The notes under the pieces: generated by a model
What the model was told of the DNA's origin: nothing
The model's database searches: none
The model's input: the letters and a program-made list of their open reading frames with translations, nothing else
In this document: in pieces, positions 1 through 7,410 of the stretch
How the letters are laid out: each line of letters begins with the position of its first letter
Position numbering within the stretch: position 1 is the stretch's first letter
Position numbers and translations under genes: made by a program
DNA from: RGIG5579 sp045602025
GTDB lineage: Bacteria > Bacillota > Clostridia > Oscillospirales > SIG627
Reading direction: 5' to 3'
Assembly (NCBI GenBank): GCA_045602025.1
Contig: JAZSAT010000046.1
Coordinates: 24,027 to 88,026, forward strand
DNA: 64,000 bases

Positions 1-111
1 CAGTGCAAGGCAAGCCTGGGTACCTGCGTAGTCAAATTCCGCGGCCTGACCGATAATGATCGGGCCGGAACCAATGATAAGAATTTTTTTAAGATCTGTA
101 CGTTTTGCCAT
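1..111 (-). CDS. carB: Carbamoyl-phosphate synthase large subunit, N-terminal fragment
   Basis: Only the first 37 codons lie in the window; the gene continues past the left edge. The peptide starts MAKRTDLKKILIIGSGPIII and continues with GQAAEFDYAGTQA, the invariant N-terminal signature of the CarB synthetase domain. CarB makes carbamoyl phosphate from ammonia, bicarbonate and ATP for pyrimidine and arginine synthesis, and normally partners with the glutaminase CarA. It lies 28 bp downstream of pyrC on the same strand, so the two are probably co-transcribed as part of UMP synthesis. No carA lies between them, which is unusual. Confidence 0.93.
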   Translation of the reverse strand, partial: MAKRTDLKKILIIGSGPIIIGQAAEFDYAGTQACLAL

Positions 112-139
112 TACAATACCTCCGCAAACAACAAAAAAC

Positions 140-1348
140 TTATTTAGACTGATAAACGATTTTTCCGTTAAAAACAGTAGCAAGACATTTACCGAAAAGC
201 CGGTCACCTTCAAAAGGTGTTGCTTTCCCTTGAGAAAGGAACGCATCGGGGTCTACGGTAAACTCTTTGTCAAGATCCCATAAAGAAACCTCTTCGCCAA
301 TTGGGATACCGAAACGCTTTCTGGGGTTTACTGCCAAAAGATCCAATAGCTTTTCAAGTGATAAAACATTCTTTTTCACAAGATGTGTGTAAAGAACGGG
401 AAAAGCAGTTTCAAGACCGACAATTCCAAAAGCACTGCCTGCCAGGCCTTTGCTCTTCTCTTCAAAACTGTGAGGCGCATGATCGGTTGCAATCATATCA
501 ATAGTACCGTCAAGAATTCCTTCAAGAAGTGCCTCGCGATCCGCTTTATCTCGGAGAGGAGGATTCATTTTAAATCTTCCCTCTTCTTTCAGATCGCTGT
601 CGTCGAGCACGAGATAATGCGGTCCCGTTTCGCAGCTCACATCAAGACCCGCCTTTTTCGCTTCTCGAATCAAAGAAACACTTTCCTTAGCGGAAATGTG
701 ACACACATGGTAAGAACAACCGATTTCGGAAACAAGCTTTAAATCGCGCTTGATCTGCTCGTATTCACTGGCACTGGAGATTCCCTTGTGACCGTTTTTC
801 TTTGCATAAGAACCATCATGGATATAACCGCCGTTTAAAAGGGAGTTCACCTCACAATGGGCGACGATCATTTTTCCGAGTTTTTTTGCTCTGCGCATTG
901 CTTCCGCCATCAAGTCATCTGACTGAACGCCTCTTCCGTCATCGGAAAAAGCAATCACATAGTCAGCCATCTCTTCCAGATCGGAAAGGATTTCGCCTTT
1001 TTCTCCAACGGTAATAGAGCCATACGGAAAGACCGATATCAAAGCATCCTTTTTGATCTTTTCAAGCTGAATGTTCAGATGATCTAACGAATCCGGAACG
1101 GGATCAAGATTCGGCATCGTACATACAGAGGTATAACCACCGGCGGCAGCAGAAAGAGAGCCTGATAAAATGGTCTCTTTATAAGAAAAACCCGGCTCAC
1201 GAAAATGCACATGCACATCGCAAAAGCCGGGAAAGGCGACAACAGTACCACTGTCACAAGCGGTCAAAAAAGACCCCTCTACGAGGGAACGAGTCTTGGG
1301 GGAAAAGCTTTCAACGAAAGAAAGATCAATTTTTTTCTTCAGATACAT
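140..1348 (-). CDS. pyrC: Dihydroorotase
   Basis: This 402-residue protein catalyses the reversible cyclisation of carbamoyl aspartate to dihydroorotate, the third step of de novo pyrimidine synthesis. The metal-binding HVHFREPG motif is at residues 46-53, and it also carries TMPN, the AHCE and CHIS metal ligands, and the catalytic DHAPH loop, as expected for a class I binuclear zinc amidohydrolase. It is slightly shorter than usual (about 420-430) because the N-terminal beta-sandwich strands are abbreviated. The ATG follows an AAAGGGG-type ribosome site. It heads an operon with carB and has its own consensus promoter about 80 bp upstream. I see no PyrR-type attenuator in the leader. Confidence 0.95.
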   Translation of the reverse strand: MYLKKKIDLSFVESFSPKTRSLVEGSFLTACDSGTVVAFPGFCDVHVHFREPGFSYKETILSGSLSAAAGGYTSVCTMPNLDPVPDSLDHLNIQLEKIKKDALISVFPYGSITVGEKGEILSDLEEMADYVIAFSDDGRGVQSDDLMAEAMRRAKKLGKMIVAHCEVNSLLNGGYIHDGSYAKKNGHKGISSASEYEQIKRDLKLVSEIGCSYHVCHISAKESVSLIREAKKAGLDVSCETGPHYLVLDDSDLKEEGRFKMNPPLRDKADREALLEGILDGTIDMIATDHAPHSFEEKSKGLAGSAFGIVGLETAFPVLYTHLVKKNVLSLEKLLDLLAVNPRKRFGIPIGEEVSLWDLDKEFTVDPDAFLSQGKATPFEGDRLFGKCLATVFNGKIVYQSK

Positions 1349-1427
1349 AACAAACCCCTTTCTCGTTTTTTGATGCTTTAAACACTAAATTACAAGCACC
1401 AAATTACAACAAAATACTATTTGAAAA

Positions 1428-1456
1428 ATTATACTACTAAAAGCGACCTTTGTCAA
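1428..1456 (-). promoter_or_regulatory. Sigma-A promoter for pyrC-carB
   Basis: Reading the minus strand, TTGACA (1456-1451), a 17-bp spacer and TATAAT (1433-1428) form a perfect consensus promoter. Predicted transcription start is near 1421, giving a roughly 70-nt leader before pyrC. No hairpin plus U-run attenuator is visible in that leader. Confidence 0.85.
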
Positions 1457-1532
1457 CAGTTTTAGAACCGTCAAAAAGCATAAATTATCAAAAAAGAATG
1501 GATATTTTTTGTTTGAAATCGGAAAAAGAAAA

Positions 1533-1552
1533 AGCAAGCCTCGGCGCTTGCT
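1533..1552 (-). terminator. Intrinsic terminator of radC
   Basis: A 7-bp perfect stem AGCAAGC/GCTTGCT with a 6-nt loop is followed on the minus strand by a T-rich run (complement of 1523-1532). It starts 3 bp after the radC stop codon. Confidence 0.8.
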
Positions 1553-1554
1553 TT

Positions 1555-2301
1555 TCAATCATTGATCTTTCTTTCCAAAAAAGTTTCATTTTTCTCTTTA
1601 ATCGTTTGATAGACCGTATAAAAAGCAGATTTTTGAATGCTAGAAAAATGCCCCTCTGCAATAATAAAATGGTCGATGAGTGTCACATTCATCTGTGCAA
1701 GAAAACTTTGAAGTCTGGAAGTGGTATTTAGATCCTCCGCCGAGGCAATCGGGAGACCTCTCGGATGGTTGTGAGCTACGATAACATATGAAGCATTGTG
1801 CTGAAGCGTTTCATCACATACCTTGCGAAATGAGAAAGAAACAGAGTTAATATCCCCTTCGTGAAGGATCACTTTCCCGCGAAAGCCGAGAGAATTATCA
1901 TAAAAAAGAACAATTACCTGTTCATGATCAACACCTGCAAACTCTAAAACAAGATCTTGTCCCAAATGATGATAATCAGGAAGCTTCTTTTCCTCTTTAA
2001 AGCGGTCACGATAATACCTTTTGGCAACTGCAGGATAGGTTTTAATGAGTTCTGCAGCGTGTCTTCCGATACCATCTACAGAGCAAAGCTCGTCAACCGT
2101 TGCTTCAAAAACGGCAGAAAAACTGCCAAATCTTGTTAACAGATTGTGAGCCATCACATTTGTATCCCGTCTCGGAATTGCAAAAAATAAAATCAGCTCA
2201 AGAATATTATGGTCTTCAAAGCTATCAAGACCTTGCGTCAAAAAGCGTTTCTTTAATTTTGCTCTGTGACCTGCGTGTGGGTTTTCTTTTTTATCTGTCA
2301 T
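1555..2301 (-). CDS. radC: RadC/JAB-domain protein
   Basis: A 248-residue member of the RadC (UPF0758) family. An N-terminal helix-hairpin-helix region lies around residues 65-90 (VDGIGRHAAELI). The JAB/MPN metalloprotease-like domain carries HNHPRG at 177-182 and a downstream Asp at 190, the JAMM-type metal signature. The historical link to DNA repair was withdrawn in E. coli, and the family's function remains uncertain. The start has an AAGGAAA ribosome site. It is divergent from the CapA-like gene and monocistronic, with its own terminator. Confidence 0.9.
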   Translation of the reverse strand: MTDKKENPHAGHRAKLKKRFLTQGLDSFEDHNILELILFFAIPRRDTNVMAHNLLTRFGSFSAVFEATVDELCSVDGIGRHAAELIKTYPAVAKRYYRDRFKEEKKLPDYHHLGQDLVLEFAGVDHEQVIVLFYDNSLGFRGKVILHEGDINSVSFSFRKVCDETLQHNASYVIVAHNHPRGLPIASAEDLNTTSRLQSFLAQMNVTLIDHFIIAEGHFSSIQKSAFYTVYQTIKEKNETFLERKIND

Positions 2302-2346
2302 ACTATTTTCCTTACATAAAATTAATAATTGTGTTTAAAAAAACAG

Positions 2347-2375
2347 TTGAAAAACATTGCTAATTGTATTATAAT
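2347..2375 (+). promoter_or_regulatory. Promoter of the CapA-like gene
   Basis: TTGAAA (2347-2352), a 17-bp spacer and TATAAT (2370-2375), 52 bp upstream of the ATG, which has an AAAAGGAG ribosome site at about 2413-2420. Confidence 0.75.
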
Positions 2376-2426
2376 AGGTTCGAAAATTAAGAACTTGACG
2401 GCTCACATAAGAAAAAGGAGATTATT

Positions 2427-3980
2427 ATGAGATCCAAAATCATCAGCATATTACTTTGCTTAGCGGTTGCTTTTGCTTCCGTCTGGCTTTTAATAAAAGC
2501 TCCCACTGAAGTGAAAAGACCAACCGATGAGCCTGAGCATCCGTTAACAGAAGAAGTGCAAGGACTTGATAACGCAGATGTTTCGAGAGCCTATGTGATC
2601 AGTACCGCACATGACGCCGAAAACCTTCTTGATAAATTAGCATACGGCGGCAAAAACGATTATGAAAATGAATTTTCTGCCTTAGCAACTCGTTTTTCAA
2701 AATCTGCCGATTATTTAAAAAATGAGCTTCAGGATTACTACGGCGCAAGTTATTTTACCAAAGTATCTGAAATTTTTCAAGATGTTTCTTCAACCCCGTT
2801 CTCTTCTTCTGCAGATTTTTCAAGCAGAGTTTCAAAAATATTGGTTGAGCTTGAAAACGCTTTTCCTGCTGAAATAGCTGAAACATTGAATGAAAACGAC
2901 CCTAATACTCCAATGTACTACCCTAAATTTGATACTGACCCCAACGGCAAGACGACACTTGCACTTCTTGCAATTTATCGGCAGCAGTATCAAAAGAGTA
3001 CCGGCTCCGTGCTTCTTACCTTCGGCGGCAATATGCGCCCCGGCGACACCCTTCTTGATGCAGATAAAGAAAACAGCTTTCATACACTTCAAGAAAAGAA
3101 TAAGCATAATTACCCGCTGTATTCTTTATCTTCCGTTTTATCTACCGATGCGTCCAGTTTTGCAAATCTCACCGTACCGTTAACAGAAGCTTTCGGTGAT
3201 GGCGAGTATCACAATGCAGTCAAAGGCCTTCCCTCCTATGCAAAGCTTCTGGAAAACGGCGGTATCAATGTTGTATCGATCACCGATCCCGACATCAATT
3301 CTTTTGGTGAAAAAGGTAAGGAAGATACCAAAAACGCCTTAAAGTCCGAAGAGCTTCTCTATTCTGACGAAAGCACGATCACCTATCACCAAACCTCCTT
3401 AGGAACCATCGCTTACCTTAGCTACGATATTGTTGAAGATGTAAAATCCAATAAAAATTTAACTTACTCCGAAATTCCGAAAAGAGATATTGAAACCGCA
3501 AAAAATGCCGGTGCAAAGCTTGTTGTTGTACACTTCAATTGGCAAACCAATTTAAAGGATTCATGGAATACTTGCACTTCGCAGGTTTTGACAGCAAGAG
3601 CTGCTGTCGACAACGGAGCAAACCTTGTCTTAGGTTCACACCCCGGCACGATGCAAGCAATTGAGCAATATAACGGTGTTAGTATTGTTTATTCTCCGGG
3701 TGACCTTTTCACAAAAGGAAGCGGTAATGAGAATGCCTTCCTTTTCCAACAAGCATTTTCATTGGACGAAAATCAAAATGCAGTTCCCGGACAGATTCAA
3801 GTCTTCCCCATTTCAGGCGCAGGTAGTGAGGAAGGAATTCCGAAGCTTTCTTTAGATAGCGCAAGTGCTTCTTCGTTTAGCGAGAAAATCCGCTCTTATT
3901 CAAGCGCAATCCGAAACGGTGTTGGCAAAAAGCCAAGCTTTGGTCTTGAACATTTAAACTTGATTTCCATACAAAAATAA
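2427..3980 (+). CDS. CapA-like (poly-gamma-glutamate synthesis type) protein with degenerate active site
   Basis: A 517-residue protein with an N-terminal membrane anchor (residues 5-24), a roughly 150-residue helical stalk rich in charged and polar residues, then a domain with the order of a CapA metallophosphoesterase. Recognisable blocks are LTFGGNMRPGD, the VVHFNWQT block, GANLVLGSHPGTMQ and VSIVYSPGDLF. In active family members the corresponding positions read GD, NNH, HWG, HPH and GNF. Here nearly all metal ligands are substituted (GN, DPD, HFN, HPG, GDL). I infer an outward-facing, probably non-catalytic paralogue. It is monocistronic, with its own promoter and terminator. Confidence 0.75.
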   Translation: MRSKIISILLCLAVAFASVWLLIKAPTEVKRPTDEPEHPLTEEVQGLDNADVSRAYVISTAHDAENLLDKLAYGGKNDYENEFSALATRFSKSADYLKNELQDYYGASYFTKVSEIFQDVSSTPFSSSADFSSRVSKILVELENAFPAEIAETLNENDPNTPMYYPKFDTDPNGKTTLALLAIYRQQYQKSTGSVLLTFGGNMRPGDTLLDADKENSFHTLQEKNKHNYPLYSLSSVLSTDASSFANLTVPLTEAFGDGEYHNAVKGLPSYAKLLENGGINVVSITDPDINSFGEKGKEDTKNALKSEELLYSDESTITYHQTSLGTIAYLSYDIVEDVKSNKNLTYSEIPKRDIETAKNAGAKLVVVHFNWQTNLKDSWNTCTSQVLTARAAVDNGANLVLGSHPGTMQAIEQYNGVSIVYSPGDLFTKGSGNENAFLFQQAFSLDENQNAVPGQIQVFPISGAGSEEGIPKLSLDSASASSFSEKIRSYSSAIRNGVGKKPSFGLEHLNLISIQK

Positions 3981-3987
3981 CAAAAAA

Positions 3988-4013
3988 GAGGTTGCAAACG
4001 CAACCTCTTTTTT
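3988..4013. terminator. Bidirectional terminator between CapA-like and DUF6273-like genes
   Basis: The stem GAGGTTGC (3988-3995) and GCAACCTC (4000-4007) with an AAAC loop is flanked by six A residues on the left and six T residues on the right. It can stop transcription from both convergent genes. Confidence 0.85.
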
Positions 4014-4024
4014 CTTTTTAATCA

Positions 4025-4900
4025 TTAAGAAAGGTCTATCCACAGAGCGGGTCTTGTGGAAATATAAAGTTCAGTTACTTTGTGGAAGGCACCCTCATAG
4101 AGATCACCGTCATCAGCGATCAATGCTGCCATATCCTGCTGAAAGCTGGGAGAACGCAACCACCAAGCAGTATTGTTAAAGGGATCGGAATAAGCAAAAT
4201 GTAATTTCGCTGTTTCGGTAGCGGAAGTCTTTCTGGCAAGATTATCTTCAAAATAACGGTCAGCTTCCTCAATGGAAAGAAGGAAAACCTGGTCGAGCGT
4301 ATCGTTGCCACCCTCGGTGCCATATTTGGGATTATCGTCATTTTTTACATAAGTTATAGGAATGATCCATTTTTCTTCTTCAGTAAAGCAATCCTTAATA
4401 AATCCGTCATTCAACCAGCTGCGAATAAAGCATTCCTCCCAAGTAATGGGAACCGCTTTCTTGTGGTAGCGAACACATTCGATCGCATATTTGGTAAGAA
4501 GAAGAAGTCTGCCATCTTCTTTTTTGTCAAGAACAATCCATTCAACAGGTTCTTTACCGTTGTTGTAGTTATCGTCCTGATCAAAATGACCAAAAATAAC
4601 AGTATCTCCAACCTTTGCATCGTGAATGGAATTATAAAACTCCTCACCGTAAAGAGATGTATAAAGCTCTTTTCTTTTTTTCTCTGCATCAGATCCCTTG
4701 GCAGTTCTTAACGCAGCAATGCCCTCTTTTTTATCTCCGCTGTCAAGAATCTCCATCGCTTCTTCATATGTATATGTTTTTTCAATATACTCAGGATCAT
4801 CATTATTAAGAAAATGGAACAGCAAAAAAACGCCGCCTGTAACTACAGCAAGCCCTACTATTACAGAGACTGCAATAATTGCAATTTTCTTTTTACTCAT
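4025..4900 (-). CDS. Membrane-anchored DUF6273-like protein
   Basis: A 291-residue protein. Residues 4-28 are a strong hydrophobic anchor after a KKK start, followed by a short helical linker and a C-terminal domain with IVLDKKEDGRLLLLTKYA, RSWLNDGF and TAWWLRSP. Those signatures match the DUF6273 domain found in extracellular or membrane proteins of Clostridia. The function of the domain is unknown. The ATG has an AAAGGGG ribosome site 9 bases upstream. It sits alone, convergent with the CapA-like gene. Confidence 0.75.
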   Translation of the reverse strand: MSKKKIAIIAVSVIVGLAVVTGGVFLLFHFLNNDDPEYIEKTYTYEEAMEILDSGDKKEGIAALRTAKGSDAEKKRKELYTSLYGEEFYNSIHDAKVGDTVIFGHFDQDDNYNNGKEPVEWIVLDKKEDGRLLLLTKYAIECVRYHKKAVPITWEECFIRSWLNDGFIKDCFTEEEKWIIPITYVKNDDNPKYGTEGGNDTLDQVFLLSIEEADRYFEDNLARKTSATETAKLHFAYSDPFNNTAWWLRSPSFQQDMAALIADDGDLYEGAFHKVTELYISTRPALWIDLS

Positions 4901-4970
4901 ATATACACCCCTTTCTTTGCATCATTATAAATTAAAACTGAATTTTTAGTATGAATTTTTTGTAAATTCC

Positions 4971-5003
4971 AAAAAAAATCCACCCGTTTGGGTGGATTTT
5001 TTT
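4971..5003. terminator. Bidirectional terminator downstream of gdhA
   Basis: A 9-bp perfect stem AATCCACCC (4977-4985)/GGGTGGATT (4990-4998), loop GTTT, with A-run on the left and T-run on the right. It lies 28 bp beyond the gdhA stop. Confidence 0.85.
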
Positions 5004-5030
5004 AGTGTTTTTATACAATTTTTTTAAAAA

Positions 5031-6380
5031 TCAGACAACACCTTGGCTCATCATTGCTTCCGCAACCTTCTTGAAGCCTGCAATATTAGCTCCGGCAACC
5101 AAGTTGTATCCAAGGCCGTACTGCTCTGCTGCTGCAGCAGAAGAATCGTGAATGTCCTTCATAATCTGCTTCAGCTTTGCATCAACTTCATCAGCAGTCC
5201 AACTGTAACGCTCGGAGTTCTGGCACATTTCGAGACCGGAAACTGCAACACCGCCTGCATTTACTGCCTTGGAAGGAGCAACAACCTTTACATTCTCCTG
5301 AAGATACTTCAAGGTATCATTGGGAGTAGGCATATTTGAAACCTCAAAATAGTATTTGGTTCCGTTAGCAACGATCTTTTCTGCATCCTCCTGAAGAACC
5401 TCATTCTGCGTTGCGCAAGGCATAGCAATATCGCACTTTACGCCCCAAGGCTTTTCACCGGGGAAGAAGGTAGCATTGGGGAATGCTTTTACATAGTCTT
5501 CAACCTGACCGTGTCTGGAGGAACGGATCTCAAGAAGCTTATCAAGCTTTTCTTCGGTGGTAACACCGTCGGGATCATAAACATAACCGGAACGGCCGGA
5601 AATGGTTACAACCTTTGCACCGAGCTCAGCAGCTTTCTTGCAAACGCCCCATGTTACATTACCGTAACCGGAGCAGCAAATTGTTTTACCCTTAATGCTA
5701 TCGCCAAAACGCTTCAGAACTTCAAGTCCGTAGTAGATCGCGCCGTAACCGGTAGCTTCGGGACGAATAAGGCTTCCGCCGTAGCTAAGACCCTTACCGG
5801 TCAAAACACCGTTTTCAAAGGAACCGCGGATTCTCTTATACTGACCATAAAGGAAGCCGATCTCTCTTGCTCCAACACCGATATCGCCGGCGGGAACGTC
5901 AATGTCACAACCAATGTAGCGGTAAAGTTCGGTCATAAAGCTCTGGCAGAAACGCATGATCTCATTGTCGCTCTTACCCTTAGGATCAAAGTCAGAACCA
6001 CCTTTTGCACCGCCTAAAGGAAGGGTGGTAAGGCTATTCTTAAAGGTCTGCTCAAAGCCCAAGAATTTCAGCATACCGCTGTAAACAGTGGGATGGAAGC
6101 GAAGTCCTCCCTTGTAAGGACCGATCGCAGAGTTAAATTGGATACGGTAGCCGCGGTTTACACGGATCTTACCTTCGTCATCAAGCCACGGTACTCTGAA
6201 AATAAACTGTCTCTCAGGCTCAACAAGTCTTTCAAGCAAGGCAAATTCTTCATACTCGGGGTGCTTATCGATCACTTTTTCAAGAGAGTGAAGAACTTCT
6301 TCAACTGTCTGAACAAATTCAGGTTCAGCAGCATTTTTCTTTTTTACATCTTCCAAGACTCTTTCAATATACGCGTTCAT
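5031..6380 (-). CDS. gdhA: NADP-type glutamate dehydrogenase
   Basis: A 449-residue hexameric-type glutamate dehydrogenase that aminates 2-oxoglutarate with ammonia. The catalytic Lys is in PLGGAKGG (121-128), after the substrate-binding GGLRFHP block and before the PAGDIGVG and nucleotide-binding CSGYGNV segments. Length and the GVCKKAAELGAKVVTISG region fit the NADP-dependent bacterial class, though cofactor choice is inferred. I start at 6380 (MNAYIERVLED) because GAGGAAG precedes it and because the next upstream ATG (6413) lies at the predicted transcription start. Strong promoter and own terminator, so it is probably a highly expressed single gene. Confidence 0.96.
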   Translation of the reverse strand: MNAYIERVLEDVKKKNAAEPEFVQTVEEVLHSLEKVIDKHPEYEEFALLERLVEPERQFIFRVPWLDDEGKIRVNRGYRIQFNSAIGPYKGGLRFHPTVYSGMLKFLGFEQTFKNSLTTLPLGGAKGGSDFDPKGKSDNEIMRFCQSFMTELYRYIGCDIDVPAGDIGVGAREIGFLYGQYKRIRGSFENGVLTGKGLSYGGSLIRPEATGYGAIYYGLEVLKRFGDSIKGKTICCSGYGNVTWGVCKKAAELGAKVVTISGRSGYVYDPDGVTTEEKLDKLLEIRSSRHGQVEDYVKAFPNATFFPGEKPWGVKCDIAMPCATQNEVLQEDAEKIVANGTKYYFEVSNMPTPNDTLKYLQENVKVVAPSKAVNAGGVAVSGLEMCQNSERYSWTADEVDAKLKQIMKDIHDSSAAAAEQYGLGYNLVAGANIAGFKKVAEAMMSQGVV

Positions 6381-6415
6381 CTTTCTTCCTCGTTTCATAA
6401 AAAATAATTTCATTC

Positions 6416-6444
6416 ATTATAGCAAAAGTACTAAATTATGTCAA
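6416..6444 (-). promoter_or_regulatory. Consensus sigma-A promoter of gdhA
   Basis: Minus strand TTGACA (6444-6439), 17-bp spacer, TATAAT (6421-6416). A perfect match to consensus. Transcription should begin near 6409, which excludes the in-frame ATG at 6413 as the start codon. Confidence 0.9.
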
Positions 6445-6620
6445 GAACAAAAAAGCTTTAATTCTGATTTTTTTTAACTAAAAAATAAGTTTTCGCTAAT
6501 TATATTTATTATTTTTTTGATTTTCTAAATTATTTTCATCAAAATCATTGTATTTTTCGATGAAATGAATATTGGCTTTCTGTAAAACAAAAGCAAAACG
6601 ACGATTATTTTCAGAATCTC

Positions 6621-6649
6621 TTGAAGTAAGAAAGATTTTTCGTTATAAT
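6621..6649 (+). promoter_or_regulatory. Promoter of tcdA and the ABC-F gene
   Basis: TTGAAG (6621-6626), 17-bp spacer, TATAAT (6644-6649). The predicted start site near 6656 coincides with an in-frame ATG at 6658. Translation more likely starts at 6685, which has an AGGTG site. The AT-rich 6450-6620 stretch upstream shows nothing else I can name. Confidence 0.8.
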
Positions 6650-6684
6650 ATCAGCATATGAAAACAAATGATTCAGGTGAAAAA

Positions 6685-7410
6685 ATGAATTCCTTTTACG
6701 AAAGAACACAAGCATTACTTGGAAAAAACAGTGTAGAACAACTGAAAGAATCTCATGTTTTGGTTTTTGGTTTAGGCGGGGTTGGCGGACATGCAACAGA
6801 AACTCTTTGCCGCGCAGGTATTGGCGCGCTCTCTTTAGTTGATTTTGAAACATACGATCTTTCCAACTGCAACCGTCAGATCTTCGCAACACAAAACACC
6901 ATTGGTAAAGAAAAAACCGAAGCTGCAAAAGAGAGACTTCTATCCATTAACCCTGAATGTAAAATTACTACATATTCCCTCTTTTTTTGCAAGGATGAAG
7001 CACCGATGGAATTGTTTGAGAATGTCGATTACATTTTAGATGCAATTGACACAGTTTCTTCCAAAATGCTTATTATTGAAATCGCAAAGAAATTAAACAT
7101 TCCCGTTATTTCCTGTATGGGAACCGGCAACAAGTTAGATCCTACCGCCTTCCGTATCAGCGACATCAAAAAAACAAAGGTTTGTCCTTTGGCAAGAGTG
7201 GTTCGAAATGAATGTAAAAAGCGCGGTATCCAAAACCTGAAGGTTCTTTACTCAGAGGAAGTGCCGACCAAGGCTTTTGTTGATACAGAATCCAAACGGA
7301 ACGCCCCGGGAAGCGTCAGTTTTGTACCCGGTGTTGCCGGTATGATTATGGCAGGAGAAATTGTAAAGGATTTAATAAAAACATGTTTATCATCGGAACA
7401 GACAAATTAA
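6685..7410 (+). CDS. tcdA: tRNA threonylcarbamoyladenosine dehydratase (TcdA/CsdL family)
   Basis: A 241-residue E1-like ThiF/MoeB/HesA-family ATPase. The nucleotide-binding VFGLGGVGGHATE lies near residues 26-38, followed by DFETYDLSNCNRQ and AIDTVSSK, typical of TcdA. The enzyme adenylates and cyclises t6A37 of ANN-decoding tRNAs to cyclic t6A. I chose the ATG at 6685 because AGGTG precedes it and the protein then begins FYERTQALLG as in homologues; 6658 would add nine residues and would be nearly leaderless. The last 28 bp overlap the ABC-F gene, implying translational coupling. Confidence 0.9.
   Translation: MNSFYERTQALLGKNSVEQLKESHVLVFGLGGVGGHATETLCRAGIGALSLVDFETYDLSNCNRQIFATQNTIGKEKTEAAKERLLSINPECKITTYSLFFCKDEAPMELFENVDYILDAIDTVSSKMLIIEIAKKLNIPVISCMGTGNKLDPTAFRISDIKKTKVCPLARVVRNECKKRGIQNLKVLYSEEVPTKAFVDTESKRNAPGSVSFVPGVAGMIMAGEIVKDLIKTCLSSEQTN

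Noticed and set aside
5511..6017. Long plus-strand frame opposite gdhA
   Set aside because: Antisense shadow of a well-conserved gene; no ribosome site.
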